A DNA stretch of 64,000 nucleotides from Demequina subtropica. Lineage in GTDB: Bacteria; Actinomycetota; Actinomycetes; Actinomycetales; Demequinaceae. The DNA lies in the NCBI RefSeq assembly GCF_000971235.1, contig NZ_BBMB01000008.1:90687-154686 (forward strand). Reading direction: 5' to 3'. Shown here piece by piece: positions 1-9,339 of the stretch; the first letter of the stretch is position 1, and each line of letters starts with the position of its first letter. The position numbers were made by a program, and so were the translations under genes. The notes under the pieces are model-generated. The model saw nothing but the letters and a program-made list of their open reading frames with translations, was not told the origin of the DNA and searched no databases.

Positions 1-31
1 TGGCGTCGGTCTCGATCCCGTCGTCGTCCAT
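1..31 (-). CDS. N-terminal fragment of an unidentified gene running off the left edge
   Basis: Only ten codons are visible (MDDDGIETDA), so no family can be assigned. The start is supported by a TAGGCT hexamer seven bases upstream of the ATG on the same strand, the spacing that recurs before many genes here. It would be divergent from the NlpC/P60 gene. Confidence 0.45.
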   Translation of the reverse strand, partial: MDDDGIETDA

Positions 32-38
32 GGCGCTC

Positions 39-44
39 AGCCTA
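39..44 (-). promoter_or_regulatory. -10 element for the left-edge gene
   Basis: TAGGCT on the minus strand, seven bases before the ATG at 31. This predicts a leaderless transcript. Confidence 0.4.
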
Positions 45-184
45 GAGGTCTTGCGGGGTGCGCCCGCGGCGGCTCATGCCGGGCCGCTCCCGTGCCGATG
101 CCTGAGGTAGGCCCGAGAGCGTGTGCGGCACGGGGTTCCGCAAACCGCGTCTCGGGCCTAGGATCAGTGGCGGAAGTTACTGAT

Positions 185-1660
185 GTGACAAACGTGACCA
201 GGGCGGTGGATGTGACGGCAGGGGTTCGGCGGGTGCTTGCGCTCGTGACGATGTTCGCGATCGCCGGCGCGGTGGTCGTGGCGGGTCCGACGCATCGTGC
301 CCGTGCCGAGGACTACCCGGGCCAGGCCGAGATCGACGCGGCGCGCGCCGCGGCGGACGATCTCGCCTCGGGCATCGACGAGCTCGACAACGCGATCGCC
401 GCGCTCGCGGCCGCGCGCGACGAGGCCACCGCGAACGCCCTGCTCGCGGGCGAGGACTACATCGAGGCGCAGGACACCGCGGACGCAGCCCAGGACACGC
501 TCGCGGCCGCGAACGATCGCGCCGCCCAGGCGGAGAAGGAGCTCGCCATCGCGCGCGAGAACCTCGCGGCCGTCGCGCAGGCGGCCTACCGGGACTCGGG
601 CTCGATGAGCCAGATCGGGGCCGTGGTGGGCGCCGAGTCGGTCGACGACGTCATCGCGCGCACCGAGGCCTTCGAGCGCGGCTCGGACGAGGCAGACGTC
701 TGGGTGCAACGCGTGCAGGCGGCCGAGCTGGTCGCGAGCACGATGCGCGAGTACGCGGACGATGCGGCCGCCGAGGCCGATGCCGCAGCAGCCGAGGCCA
801 AGTCCGCCTACGCCGAGGCGCAGGACGCTCAGGACCACGCCGAGCGGGCGGTGGCCGAGGCCGACGCGACCCGCGCCGACGCCGTGACGCGCCTCGCCGA
901 GCTGCGTGGCGTGACGGTCGCGCTCGAGGAGGAGCGGCAGGCCGGGCTCGAGGCGGAGCGCGCCGCGCGCGAGCAGGCGGAGGCCGAGGCACGCCAGCGG
1001 GCGGCGGAGGAGGCCGCGCAGGCCGAGCAGACCTCGCGTCCCCGTCCGACCTCCACCCCGACGTCGACGGCGACCTCGACCCCCAAGCCGACCACCACCT
1101 CCACGGCGACGTCCACCCCCAAGCCGACCACCACCTCCACCCCGAAGCCGACCACCACCTCGACGCCGACCGAGACCTCGGAGCCCGAGGAGACGGAGAC
1201 CTCGGAGCCCGAGGAGACGTCGACGCCCAAGCCGACCGCCACGTCGGAGCCGGAGACGCCCACCACCGCCTGGAAGTCGACCGCGGCCCAGGGCGTCGCG
1301 GCGTCCAATGCCGCGCTCGGGCTGTCGGGCAAGCCCTATCAGCTGGGGGCCTCGGGCCCGACGTACTTCGACTGCTCGGGGCTGACTTCGACGGCGTGGT
1401 CGTCGGCGGGCCACTGGATCACGCGCTCGTCGCGGACCCAGTACGCGTACACCACGCACCTGTCGTACTCGCAGATCCGGCCGGGCGACCTGGTCTTCTA
1501 CGCGACCAACACGTCGGACCCGTCGACGATCTACCACGTGGCGATGTACGTGGGCAACGGCATGGTGATGGAGGCGGTCAACCCCTCCAAGGTCTCCGGC
1601 ACGCGCGGCCTCTACGCGTGGATGGCGTCGAACATGATGCCGTACATCGGCCGCCCCTGA
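185..1660 (+). CDS. Secreted NlpC/P60 (C40) peptidoglycan hydrolase with coiled coil and Thr/Pro linker
   Basis: A likely cell-wall endopeptidase cutting peptide stems during growth or division, similar in layout to RipA-type proteins. A signal peptide (core around RRVLALVTMFAIAGAVVVAG) ends near an ARA-ED cleavage site. A long Ala/Glu-rich coiled coil of about 200 residues follows, then a threonine-proline linker built from repeated STPKPTTT units, then a C-terminal C40 domain. The catalytic Cys is in FDCSG and the His in YHVAMY. The start is uncertain: in-frame GTG codons lie at 167, 185, 194, 206 and 212, and an open frame extends to an ATG at 92 that would put about 50 residues before the signal peptide. 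A TAGGAT hexamer at 159-164 favours one of the GTGs. Convergent with ppa. Confidence 0.85.
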   Translation: MTNVTRAVDVTAGVRRVLALVTMFAIAGAVVVAGPTHRARAEDYPGQAEIDAARAAADDLASGIDELDNAIAALAAARDEATANALLAGEDYIEAQDTADAAQDTLAAANDRAAQAEKELAIARENLAAVAQAAYRDSGSMSQIGAVVGAESVDDVIARTEAFERGSDEADVWVQRVQAAELVASTMREYADDAAAEADAAAAEAKSAYAEAQDAQDHAERAVAEADATRADAVTRLAELRGVTVALEEERQAGLEAERAAREQAEAEARQRAAEEAAQAEQTSRPRPTSTPTSTATSTPKPTTTSTATSTPKPTTTSTPKPTTTSTPTETSEPEETETSEPEETSTPKPTATSEPETPTTAWKSTAAQGVAASNAALGLSGKPYQLGASGPTYFDCSGLTSTAWSSAGHWITRSSRTQYAYTTHLSYSQIRPGDLVFYATNTSDPSTIYHVAMYVGNGMVMEAVNPSKVSGTRGLYAWMASNMMPYIGRP

Positions 1661-1667
1661 CCGCCGC

Positions 1668-1767
1668 CCGACAGCCGCAACGGATCTCGCGGCGACACGC
1701 CGCCGATACGACGCGAAAAGCCCCCGACACGCCGCGGAACCGGGATCGATTCCGTTGGCAGTGTCGG
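1668..1767. repeat. Repeat family B, copy 1 (about 100 bp, inverted ends)
   Basis: Left end GACAGCCGCAACGGATC and right end GATTCCGTTGGCAGTGTC are imperfect reverse complements. The inner part carries GACACGCCG motifs shared by the family. It lies between the convergent NlpC/P60 and ppa genes, inverted relative to the copy at 18130. Confidence 0.75.
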
Positions 1768-1773
1768 GGGCTT
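1718..1773. terminator. Bidirectional hairpin between NlpC/P60 and ppa
   Basis: AAGCCCCCGACAC (1718-1730) is the exact reverse complement of GTGTCGGGGGCTT (1761-1773), with a 30-base loop. A run of A before it gives T-rich ends for the minus strand, suiting termination of ppa. It uses the right end of repeat B copy 1. Confidence 0.55.
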
Positions 1774-1783
1774 GCGCGTCGGA

Positions 1784-2305
1784 TCAGTGCTGCGGCGGGT
1801 GCAGCGGGTTGAGGGTCGCGAAGGGCGTGCCCTTGGCGCGCTCGAAGGACGAGCGGATCTCCTCCTCGGCCTCCTCGCGCGACACCCAGTGGGCGCCCTC
1901 GACGGACTTGCCGGGCTCGAGGTCCTTGTAGACCTCGAAGAAGTGCTGGACCTCGAGGCGGTGGAAGTCGGAGACGTCGGTGAGCTCCTGGCGCCACGTC
2001 TGGCGCTGGTCGCCGACCGGAACGCACAGGACCTTGTCGTCACCGCCGGCCTCGTCGCGCATGCGGAACATGCCGAGCGCGCGGCACCGGATCTGGCAGC
2101 CGGGGAACGTGGGCTCCTCGAGCAGCACGAGCGCGTCCAGCGGGTCCCCGTCCTCACCGAGCGTCCCGTCGATGAAGCCATAATCGTCCGGGTAGCGCGT
2201 GGAGGTGAACAGCATGCGGTCGAGCACGATGCGGCCGGTGTGGTGATCCACCTCGTACTTGTTGCGCGAGCCCTTCGGGATCTCGATGGTGACGTCGAAT
2301 TCCAT
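1784..2305 (-). CDS. ppa: Inorganic pyrophosphatase
   Basis: Family I soluble pyrophosphatase, hydrolysing PPi to two phosphates in the cytoplasm and pulling biosynthetic reactions forward. The 173-residue length is typical. The opening [17 protein letters not shown] and the acidic segment [18 protein letters not shown], which holds the metal-binding aspartates, are family signatures. The ATG at 2305 was chosen because homologues begin there and AAGGA lies eight bases upstream; the open frame extends further but that extension is unlike the family. Divergent from dacB, the arrangement also seen in mycobacteria. Confidence 0.95.
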   Translation of the reverse strand: MEFDVTIEIPKGSRNKYEVDHHTGRIVLDRMLFTSTRYPDDYGFIDGTLGEDGDPLDALVLLEEPTFPGCQIRCRALGMFRMRDEAGGDDKVLCVPVGDQRQTWRQELTDVSDFHRLEVQHFFEVYKDLEPGKSVEGAHWVSREEAEEEIRSSFERAKGTPFATLNPLHPPQH

Positions 2306-2381
2306 GCCTGGCGTCCTTAGCGTTAGGTCTGAGGTCCTGGTGCGGTCCGGTACTAGTGTGGCGCATGTTCGGAGGTCGTGG

Positions 2382-3818
2382 GTGCGAAGGATTGTCGCGG
2401 GTGCGCTGGTCACCCTGCTGGTGCTGGCGGGCGGCTACCTGTACGCCGACGCGCAGGACTGGGTGCCGGGCTGGATCACCGCCGCACCCGTGGACGTGCC
2501 GCAGGCGCCGTTCATCACCCAGGAGCCCGTGACGGTCGAGAGCCCCGCCGGGACGGACGCGGTGGCGGACATGGACCCCGACGCGCCGCGTCCCTCGGCC
2601 TCCGAGGTGCAGGCGCTCGCGGAGGCCGTGCGCGCCGACTCCCGCACCGGGGACTCGACCCACATCTCCGTGGTCGACTACCTCGACGGCACCGTCTACG
2701 CGGACGTGGATGCGTCCGACCCCCAGGTGCCCGCCTCGACCACCAAGCTCATCACAGTGATCGCGGCCGTCTCGCAGCTGGGCGCCGACTACACCACGTC
2801 GACCACGGTCCGCTGGGATGCGGGGACCCGCACCCTCACGCTCGTGGCGGGAGGCGACTCCCTGCTCGCGGCGGACCAGGGCCACCACGGAGACGTGGAC
2901 GATGCGGAGGACGCCGCCCAGGGATGGGCCGGTCTCGGCGACCTCGCCGACCAGGTGCTCGAGTCGCTCGGCGACGATGCGGCGGGCGCCGTGCGCGTCG
3001 AGATCGACGACTCGGACTTCCCGGGGCCCGCGTGGCCGAAGGAGTGGCCCCAGTACGCGTTCGACATGGGCTACGCGGCGCCGGTGTCGGGGCTCGCCGT
3101 CGACGCGGCGCGTCTGACCGACGACAACTACGCGAAGCGCGCCGCCGACCCGTCGCTGCACGCGGGCGGGCTCTTCGTCGACGTGCTCGAGGCACGCGGC
3201 CTCACCGTGGAGGGAGAGGTGACCCGCGCATCGTCCCCCGTGGCGGACGATGCGGAGGCGGTGGAGATCGCCTCCGTCGAGTCGGCGCCGCTGGCGGAGG
3301 TCTCCCGCCACCTGCTGTCGGTGTCGGACAACACGGTGGCCGAGCAGGTGGCCCGCGTGCTCGCGCTCGAGATGGACTACAAGGCGACGCCCGCGGGCGA
3401 GGCGAGGGCGATCCGTCGCGCGCTCAACCAGATCGGGGCCGACATCGAGGGGCTAGAGCTCCACGACGGCGCGGGCTTCTCCGACCGCAACCAGATCTCC
3501 CCGGCGACCATGACGAGCGCGCTCCTCGCGGCGCGCGACGTGCCCGCGCTTGACGGGCTGCTCGACTGGCTCCCGCTCGCGGGCCTCGAGGGCACCGTGG
3601 AGACGCGCTACACGGACACCTCGCCCGCAGGGTACTGGCGCGCCAAGACCGGGTCGCTCACCGGGGTCACCGCGATCGCGGGCGTCATCGTGACGGCGGA
3701 CGGGCGGCCGCTCGCGGTGTCGATCCTCGCCGACGGCATGCCCTACGGGCAGACGGCACCGAAGGCCGCGTTCGACGTGCTGCTCGACGCGCTGGCAGAA
3801 TGCGGCTGTGCAGGATGA
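2382..3818 (+). CDS. dacB: D-alanyl-D-alanine carboxypeptidase/endopeptidase (PBP4 type)
   Basis: Class C low-molecular-weight penicillin-binding protein that trims or cleaves peptidoglycan stem peptides outside the membrane. One N-terminal membrane anchor or signal (residues 4-20) is followed by the S13 domain. The SxxK motif is ASTTK (Ser119, Lys122), the SxN motif is SDN within [10 protein letters not shown], and KTG occurs in RAKTGSLTG. The 478-residue length fits the family. The GTG at 2382 has GGAGG six bases upstream; longer starts would run into ppa. Its end overlaps tilS by 11 bases, and the dacB-tilS-hpt order is conserved in actinobacteria. Confidence 0.93.
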   Translation: MRRIVAGALVTLLVLAGGYLYADAQDWVPGWITAAPVDVPQAPFITQEPVTVESPAGTDAVADMDPDAPRPSASEVQALAEAVRADSRTGDSTHISVVDYLDGTVYADVDASDPQVPASTTKLITVIAAVSQLGADYTTSTTVRWDAGTRTLTLVAGGDSLLAADQGHHGDVDDAEDAAQGWAGLGDLADQVLESLGDDAAGAVRVEIDDSDFPGPAWPKEWPQYAFDMGYAAPVSGLAVDAARLTDDNYAKRAADPSLHAGGLFVDVLEARGLTVEGEVTRASSPVADDAEAVEIASVESAPLAEVSRHLLSVSDNTVAEQVARVLALEMDYKATPAGEARAIRRALNQIGADIEGLELHDGAGFSDRNQISPATMTSALLAARDVPALDGLLDWLPLAGLEGTVETRYTDTSPAGYWRAKTGSLTGVTAIAGVIVTADGRPLAVSILADGMPYGQTAPKAAFDVLLDALAECGCAG

Positions 3819-4878
3819 GGCCGGGCCGGACCAGGGACAGGCAGTGACGGGTCCGCACCCCGCGGTCGCGGCGTGCCGGGTCGCGGTCCGCGATGCGCTC
3901 GGCGATCTCGAGCTCGGCACGCGCGTGTGGGTCGCGTGCTCCGGAGGCCCCGACTCGCTCGCGCTCGCCGCGGCCGTCGCGTTCGTCGCGCGCAAGCAGG
4001 GGCTCTTCGCCGGCGCGATCATCGTCGACCACGGGCTGCAGCCCGACTCGGCCGTGGTGGCCGAGCGCGCGGCGCATGAGGTCCGCAGGGCGGGGATCCA
4101 CACGGTCCACATCGAGCGGGTGGTCGTGGGACGCGCCGGGGGCATGGAGGCGGCGGCCCGCGAGGCGCGCTACGCCGCGCTCGACGCGCGCATCGACGCC
4201 GAGGGCGGGCTCGACCCCGTCCTGCTCACCGGCCACACCATGGACGACCAGGCCGAGACCGTGCTGCTCGCGCTCGCACGCGGCTCCGGCGCGCGCGCCC
4301 TGTCGGGCATTCCCGCCCGCCGCGGGCGCATCGTCCGCCCGTTCCTCACGGTGCGGCGCAAGGACACCCTCGCCGCGTGCCAGGCGCTCGACCTCGACCC
4401 GTGGCACGACCCGACGAACGTCAGCGAGGACGGTCCACGGCGCTCGGCGCTGCGCACACGCGTGATGCCCGCGCTCGTCGAGGTGCTCGGCCCCGGGGTG
4501 GTCTCTGGGCTGGCACGCTCGGCCGCGCTGCTCCAGGCCGACGCCGACGAGCTCGACCGGCAGGCGCGCTCCCACGCCGCCGCCGCATCGTCCTGGGCGA
4601 AGGCCCCCGCGGCCTCCGCGGCGGCGGGACGCGCCGACGAGTGGCGCTGCGACATGCTCGCCGCCCTGCCCGACGCGATCCGCACGCGCATGCTCAAGAT
4701 GATGGCCGAGAACAAGGGCGCCGGACCGCTGACCGCGACCCACGTGGCGGCCCTCGACTCGCTGGTCATGCAGTGGAAGGGGCAGGGCGCGATCTCGCTT
4801 CCCGGCGGCTACGAGGCCCGCCGCGAGTATGGCAGGCTGGTCATCAGCCACCCGGGACATAAGGAGAGGCCAGCGTGA
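3808..4878 (+). CDS. tilS: tRNA(Ile)-lysidine synthase
   Basis: ATP-dependent enzyme that converts C34 of the CAU-anticodon tRNA-Ile to lysidine, allowing AUA decoding. The PP-loop ATP-pyrophosphatase motif SGGPDS is near residue 49, and the GHTMDDQAETVLL segment is characteristic. The 356-residue length suits the short actinobacterial form. The GTG start overlaps the dacB end; a second in-frame GTG at 3844 is possible. Its stop overlaps the hpt start by four bases (GTGA), so the two are probably translationally coupled. Confidence 0.93.
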   Translation: MQDEAGPDQGQAVTGPHPAVAACRVAVRDALGDLELGTRVWVACSGGPDSLALAAAVAFVARKQGLFAGAIIVDHGLQPDSAVVAERAAHEVRRAGIHTVHIERVVVGRAGGMEAAAREARYAALDARIDAEGGLDPVLLTGHTMDDQAETVLLALARGSGARALSGIPARRGRIVRPFLTVRRKDTLAACQALDLDPWHDPTNVSEDGPRRSALRTRVMPALVEVLGPGVVSGLARSAALLQADADELDRQARSHAAAASSWAKAPAASAAAGRADEWRCDMLAALPDAIRTRMLKMMAENKGAGPLTATHVAALDSLVMQWKGQGAISLPGGYEARREYGRLVISHPGHKERPA

Positions 4879-5432
4879 GCTTCCAGTACGACATGAGCGA
4901 CTTCTCCGAGGTGCTCGTGAGCGAGAACGCGATCGGGCGCAAGCTCGACGAGATGGCGGCCGAGATCCGCGCCGACTACGCGGACCAGGACCTGCTGCTC
5001 GTGGGCGTCCTCAAGGGCGCCGTGATGGTGATGGCGGACCTCGCGCGGCGCATGCCGCCGGCCGTGCAGATGGACTGGATGGCGGTGTCCTCCTACGGCT
5101 CGGGCACCAAGTCCTCCGGCGTGGTGCGGATCCTCAAGGATCTCGACGCGGACCTCACCGGCCGCCACGTGCTGATCGTCGAGGACATCATCGACACCGG
5201 CGTCACGCTGTCGTGGCTCACCGGCAACCTGCGCTCGCGCGGCGCGGCCTCGGTCGAGGTCGCCGCGCTGCTGCGCAAGCCCGAGGCCGCCGTGGTCGAC
5301 GTGCCGGTCAAGTACCTGGGCTTCGACATCCCGAACCAGTTCGTCGTGGGCTACGGCCTGGACTTCGCGGAGGACTACCGCACGCTGCCGTTCGTGGCGG
5401 TGCTCAAGCCCGAGGTCTACGCGGACAAGTAA
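4875..5432 (+). CDS. hpt: Hypoxanthine phosphoribosyltransferase
   Basis: Purine salvage enzyme joining hypoxanthine or guanine to PRPP to give IMP or GMP. The PRPP-binding loop VLIVEDIIDTG lies near residues 98-108, and the 185-residue length is normal. The GTG start follows AAGGAGAGG by a few bases and overlaps the tilS stop. In most actinobacteria ftsH follows directly; here a DUF559 gene and two repeats intervene. Confidence 0.95.
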   Translation: MSFQYDMSDFSEVLVSENAIGRKLDEMAAEIRADYADQDLLLVGVLKGAVMVMADLARRMPPAVQMDWMAVSSYGSGTKSSGVVRILKDLDADLTGRHVLIVEDIIDTGVTLSWLTGNLRSRGAASVEVAALLRKPEAAVVDVPVKYLGFDIPNQFVVGYGLDFAEDYRTLPFVAVLKPEVYADK

Positions 5433-5449
5433 CCCGTCCCGACTCTGCT

Positions 5450-5567
5450 GCGGCTCCGCCACACGGATTCGCGGCTCCGCCACACGTCGCTCGGCGTGTC
5501 ATCGGCGTGTCGTGCCGATATCAGCGGATTCGTTGAGCTCGCGCCTGTCGCGGTGTGGCGGAGCCGC
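5450..5567 (+). repeat. Repeat family A, copy 1 (118 bp)
   Basis: Two direct units GCGGCTCCGCCACAC start at 5450 and 5471, and one inverted unit GTGTGGCGGAGCCGC ends the element at 5567. The interior has CGGCGTGTCATCGGCGTGTCG. The element begins 17 bases after the hpt stop. It has the same length as copy 2 at 6512 but the opposite orientation. Confidence 0.85.
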
Positions 5568-5666
5568 GATGGTGGGCGAATCCACAGACCGCCTCGAGGC
5601 CTGCCTCGTCCACAGGTGCGCCCGGGCGATGCCCCGAGCTCGGACCTCTTGCAGCAAGGTCCGGGC

Positions 5667-6494
5667 ATGGATGTCCTGGGATTCCTGGCTCGAGAGGGCG
5701 GCGCGGCACGCCTCGAAGCGCTGCTCACGGCGGGAGCCTCGGAGAACGAGGTCCGGCGGGCGGTGGCGCGAGGGATGATCCACCGCCCCTTGCGAGGGTG
5801 CTACGCGCTCCCGAACGCAACGCGCGCGGCGATCCTTCGGGCGTCGTACCGGGCTTCGCTGTGCTGCACCTCGATGTGCGAGGCGCACAAGCTCCCGGTC
5901 ATCGCGCGCGACGGCATCGTTCATCTGGTGGTGCCGCGCGATCGCGCGCGCCGGGCGACGGACCGGCGACCGAGCGACGGGCTGGTGCTGCACCGGCTCG
6001 ACCCCGTTGCGGGGCTCCCGACCAACCGCATCGCTTTCGGACTCGACATGCTCGGGCGGTGCGCGGACCGGATGCAGCAGATCGTCGCGGTCGATGCCGC
6101 TCTGCACCGGGGGATGATCTCCCGGGCCGACATCCTGCGATTCGCGCTCACCGACCCGGTCCGGCGCCGGTGGCTCTACGAGATGGCGGACGGTGCCTCG
6201 GAGTCCCTGCTCGAGACGATCGTGCGAGTCGCGCTCGTCGAGGCGGGCCTCAGCGTGCGAAGCCAGGCCCGTGTCCCCGGCGCAGGGCGCGTCGACCTCC
6301 TCGTGGAGGGGCGCATCGTGGTGCAGACGGACGGCGACGAGCACCACAGCTCGCCCGCGGATGTCGCGGAGGACAAGCGCAGGGATCGCGCATGCCTCGC
6401 GGCCAAGCTCCCGGCGCTCAGGTTCACCTACCGCGAGGTCATGGGAGACATCGAAGGTGTCGTGCGCGAGGTCCTCCGGGTCCTGACGCGGTAG
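5667..6494 (+). CDS. DUF559-domain endonuclease-like protein with N-terminal winged-helix-like region
   Basis: A 275-residue protein of unknown role. The N-terminal 60 residues look like the winged-helix segment of AbiEi-type proteins. The C-terminal third matches DUF559, a Vsr/PD-(D/E)XK nuclease-like domain, through [21 protein letters not shown] and [23 protein letters not shown]. Start ATG at 5667; the open frame continues upstream into repeat A copy 1, which is unlikely to be coding. Codon use is less strictly GC-ending than its neighbours (TTG, CGA, GCA and CTT appear). It splits hpt from ftsH and is bracketed by inverted 118-bp repeats, so I infer acquisition. A defence or repair role is conceivable but unproven. 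Confidence 0.75.
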   Translation: MDVLGFLAREGGAARLEALLTAGASENEVRRAVARGMIHRPLRGCYALPNATRAAILRASYRASLCCTSMCEAHKLPVIARDGIVHLVVPRDRARRATDRRPSDGLVLHRLDPVAGLPTNRIAFGLDMLGRCADRMQQIVAVDAALHRGMISRADILRFALTDPVRRRWLYEMADGASESLLETIVRVALVEAGLSVRSQARVPGAGRVDLLVEGRIVVQTDGDEHHSSPADVAEDKRRDRACLAAKLPALRFTYREVMGDIEGVVREVLRVLTR

Positions 6495-6511
6495 TCCGGC
6501 CCTGTCGGCTC

Positions 6512-6629
6512 GCGGCTCCGCCACACAAGGACGACGTGGTGAGACCCAGGCCAGGCGCACAGGAGCCGACTCGCCGGCGACACGCCGAGCGGTGTGTGGC
6601 GGAGCCGTGAATCGGTGTGGCGGAGCCGC
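6512..6629 (-). repeat. Repeat family A, copy 2 (118 bp, inverted relative to copy 1)
   Basis: One unit GCGGCTCCGCCACAC at 6512 and two inverted units, one ending at 6608 with a final T instead of C, and GTGTGGCGGAGCCGC at 6615-6629. The 21-base unit spacing equals that of copy 1. Its reverse complement aligns with copy 1 through the CGCTCGGCGTGTC core. It begins 17 bases after the DUF559 stop. Confidence 0.85.
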
Positions 6630-6689
6630 AGGTAGAGGGCGAGGGGCACGCCGTGAGCGAAACCTTTACGTTCGGTCTGAGCCAGCGCG

Positions 6690-6695
6690 TAGAGT
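6690..6695 (+). promoter_or_regulatory. -10 element for ftsH
   Basis: TAGAGT, ten bases before the ftsH ATG, giving a leader of only a few bases. It lies outside repeat A copy 2, so ftsH has its own promoter despite the insertion. Confidence 0.5.
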
Positions 6696-6705
6696 CGGGG
6701 GCACG

Positions 6706-8757
6706 ATGAAGAACGTCCTCAACATCCGCCTGATCATCTTCTATGTCGCCGCGGCGCTGCTCGTCGCCTGGGTCGTGTCCGGGCTGCTCTCGCCGCGCAC
6801 GCAGCAGGTCGACACATCGGTCGGTCTCGACATGCTCGAGCAGCAGGTCGCCGACCAGGTCAAGATCGTCGACGGCGATCAGCGCGTCGAGATCACCCTG
6901 ATCGACTCCGAGGACTTCCCGGAGGGCACGCCCGAGGAGTGGGCGGACTACCGCGGCAAGGTCGAGTTCTTCTACGTCGAGCCCCAGGGCCAGGAGATCG
7001 TCGACGCCGTCAAGGCCGCCGACCCGGCCCAGGGCTACAACTCCGAGGTGCCGCAGAGCTCGATCTGGGCGTCGATCGCGTTCACGTTCCTCCCGATCCT
7101 GCTGCTCGTGGGCCTGTTCTGGTTCCTCATGTCGAACATGCAGGGCGGCGGTGGCGGCCGCCTCATGAGCTTCGGCAAGTCGAAGGCGTCGATGGTGACG
7201 CCCGACACCCCGACCGTGAAGTTCGAGGACGTCGCGGGCGTGGACGAGGCGGTCGAGGAGCTCAAGGAGATCGAGGAGTTCCTCGAGAACCCGGCCAAGT
7301 TCCAGGCCGTGGGCGCCAAGATCCCCAAGGGCGTCCTGCTCTACGGCCCGCCCGGCACCGGCAAGACGCTGCTCGCGCGCGCCGTCGCTGGTGAGGCCGG
7401 CGTGCCCTTCTTCAGCATCTCCGGGTCCGACTTCGTCGAGATGTTCGTCGGTGTCGGTGCGAGCCGCGTGCGCGACCTGTTCGAGCAGGCCAAGAAGAAC
7501 AGCCCCGCGATCATCTTCGTCGACGAGATCGACGCCGTCGGTCGCCACCGCGGCGCCGGCATGGGCGGCGGTCACGACGAGCGCGAGCAGACCCTCAACC
7601 AGATGCTGGTCGAGATGGACGGCTTCGACATCCACACCAACATCATCATGATCGCGGCGACCAACCGCCCCGACATCCTCGACCCCGCCCTTCTCAGGCC
7701 CGGACGCTTCGACCGCCAGGTGGGCGTCGACGCCCCCGACCTCAAGGGCCGCGTCAAGGTGCTCGAGGTGCACGCCAAGGGCAAGCCCATCTCGCCCGAG
7801 GTGGACCTCGACGCCCTGGCCCGCCGCACGCCCGGCTTCACCGGCGCGGACCTCGCGAACGTCCTCAACGAGGCCGCGCTGCTCACGGCGCGCCGCGAGA
7901 AGCAGCTCATCGGCCCCGACGAGATGGACGAGGCGATCGACCGCGTCATCGCCGGCCCGCAGAAGCGCACCCGCGTGATGAACGACCACGACAAGACGGT
8001 CACGGCGTATCACGAGGGCGGCCACGCCCTGGTCGCCGCGGCCATGCGCCACACGGACCCCGTCACCAAGGTGACCATCCTGCCCCGCGGCCGCGCCCTC
8101 GGGTACACGATGGTGATGCCGCAGGAGGACCGCTACTCCAAGACGCGCAACCAGCTGCTCGACAACCTCGCGTACGCGATGGGCGGCCGCATCGCGGAGG
8201 AGCTGATCTTCGGCGACCCGTCGACGGGCGCGAGCAACGACATCCAGCAGGCCACCGAGATCGCCAAGCAGATGGTGACCGAGTACGGCATGTCCACCAA
8301 GGTGGGCTCCGTGCGGCTCACCGGCAGCTCGGGCGAGGTGTTCCTGGGCCGCGACATGGGCCACGGCCGCGAGTACTCCGAGTCCGTCGCGTCGACCGTC
8401 GACCAGGAGGTCCGGGGACTGCTCGACAACGCGATGGCGGAGGCGACGATCGCGCTGACGCAGAACCGTGCGGTGCTCGACGCCCTTGCCGCGGCGCTGC
8501 TCGAGAAGGAGACGCTCGGCGAGACCGAGCTCGCGGAGATCTTCGCCGACGTCGAGAAGATCACCGCGCGCGACGAGTGGATCTCCGGTCGCTGGATCGA
8601 GGCCGCCCCCGCGACCGCCAAGGGCGGCGCCATCGAGGCGCCCGCCAAGGCCGTGGCGACGGACGATGCGGCGCCCGCCGAGGTACCCGCCGGCGCCCCC
8701 GCAGGCGAAGAGGACGCCGTCCCGGCGCCCGAGCTGGTCGAGCCGAAGGACCAGTGA
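6706..8757 (+). CDS. ftsH: ATP-dependent zinc metalloprotease FtsH
   Basis: Membrane-bound AAA protease for quality control of membrane and regulatory proteins. Two N-terminal membrane helices (residues 6-24 and about 122-144) flank the extracytoplasmic segment. The AAA module has Walker A GPPGTGKT near residue 214 and Walker [11 protein letters not shown]. The zinc site is HEGGH (His436, Glu437, His440), a permitted HExxH variant of the usual HEAGH. The 683-residue length includes an Ala/Pro-rich tail. Its stop overlaps folE by four bases, so ftsH leads a folate operon as in other actinobacteria. Confidence 0.96.
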   Translation: MKNVLNIRLIIFYVAAALLVAWVVSGLLSPRTQQVDTSVGLDMLEQQVADQVKIVDGDQRVEITLIDSEDFPEGTPEEWADYRGKVEFFYVEPQGQEIVDAVKAADPAQGYNSEVPQSSIWASIAFTFLPILLLVGLFWFLMSNMQGGGGGRLMSFGKSKASMVTPDTPTVKFEDVAGVDEAVEELKEIEEFLENPAKFQAVGAKIPKGVLLYGPPGTGKTLLARAVAGEAGVPFFSISGSDFVEMFVGVGASRVRDLFEQAKKNSPAIIFVDEIDAVGRHRGAGMGGGHDEREQTLNQMLVEMDGFDIHTNIIMIAATNRPDILDPALLRPGRFDRQVGVDAPDLKGRVKVLEVHAKGKPISPEVDLDALARRTPGFTGADLANVLNEAALLTARREKQLIGPDEMDEAIDRVIAGPQKRTRVMNDHDKTVTAYHEGGHALVAAAMRHTDPVTKVTILPRGRALGYTMVMPQEDRYSKTRNQLLDNLAYAMGGRIAEELIFGDPSTGASNDIQQATEIAKQMVTEYGMSTKVGSVRLTGSSGEVFLGRDMGHGREYSESVASTVDQEVRGLLDNAMAEATIALTQNRAVLDALAAALLEKETLGETELAEIFADVEKITARDEWISGRWIEAAPATAKGGAIEAPAKAVATDDAAPAEVPAGAPAGEEDAVPAPELVEPKDQ

Positions 8758-9326
8758 CGGTGCCGGTCGACAAGCCGCGGATCGAGAGCGCCGTCAGGGA
8801 GATCCTGGCCGCCGTCGGCGAGGACCCGGACCGCGACGGGCTCAAGGACACCCCCAGCCGGGTGGCGCGCGCGTACGAGGAGTTCTTCAGGGGCCTCCAT
8901 GAGGACCCGGCGGACGTCCTCAGCGCGGTCTTCGAGCTGGGCCACGAGGAGATGATCCTGGTCAAGGACATCGAGCTGTACTCGATGTGCGAGCACCACC
9001 TGGTGCCGTTCCACGGCGTCGCGCACGTCGCGTACATCCCCGGCACGGACGGCCGCATCACCGGGCTCTCCAAGCTCGCGCGCCTGGTCGACGTCTACGC
9101 CAAGCGCCCCCAGGTGCAGGAGCGGCTCACCACGCAGGTGGCCGATGCGCTCGTGGACGAGCTCGGTGCGCGCGGCGTGATCGTCGTGGTCGAGGCCGAG
9201 CACCTGTGCATGTCGATGCGCGGCGTCCGCAAGCCCGGCTCGCGCACGGTCACCAGCGCGGTCCGCGGGATCATGCGGGACGCCGCGACGCGCGCCGAGG
9301 CGATGAGCCTCATCGTCGGCAAGTAG
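8754..9326 (+). CDS. folE: GTP cyclohydrolase I
   Basis: First enzyme of tetrahydrofolate synthesis, converting GTP to 7,8-dihydroneopterin triphosphate. The zinc ligands are in [13 protein letters not shown] and in LCMSMRGV. The 190-residue length is typical. The start could be GTG 8754 (GTGA overlap with ftsH, AAGGA three bases away) or GTG 8760 (AAGGA nine bases away); the product differs by two residues. It is followed 13 bases later by folP. Confidence 0.95.
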   Translation: MTVPVDKPRIESAVREILAAVGEDPDRDGLKDTPSRVARAYEEFFRGLHEDPADVLSAVFELGHEEMILVKDIELYSMCEHHLVPFHGVAHVAYIPGTDGRITGLSKLARLVDVYAKRPQVQERLTTQVADALVDELGARGVIVVVEAEHLCMSMRGVRKPGSRTVTSAVRGIMRDAATRAEAMSLIVGK

Positions 9327-9339
9327 GAGGTCGCCGGAC

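Noticed and set aside
1074..1215. Non-coding tandem repeat
   Set aside because: The repeated ACCACCTCCACCCC-like units are in frame and encode the Thr/Pro linker of the NlpC/P60 protein.
5450..5485. CRISPR-like direct repeat pair
   Set aside because: Two 15-base units with a six-base gap and an inverted partner form part of repeat family A; there is no array and no cas gene.
6592..6705. N-terminal extension of ftsH
   Set aside because: The extra frame is inside repeat A copy 2 and FtsH homologues begin at the first membrane helix, matching ATG 6706.
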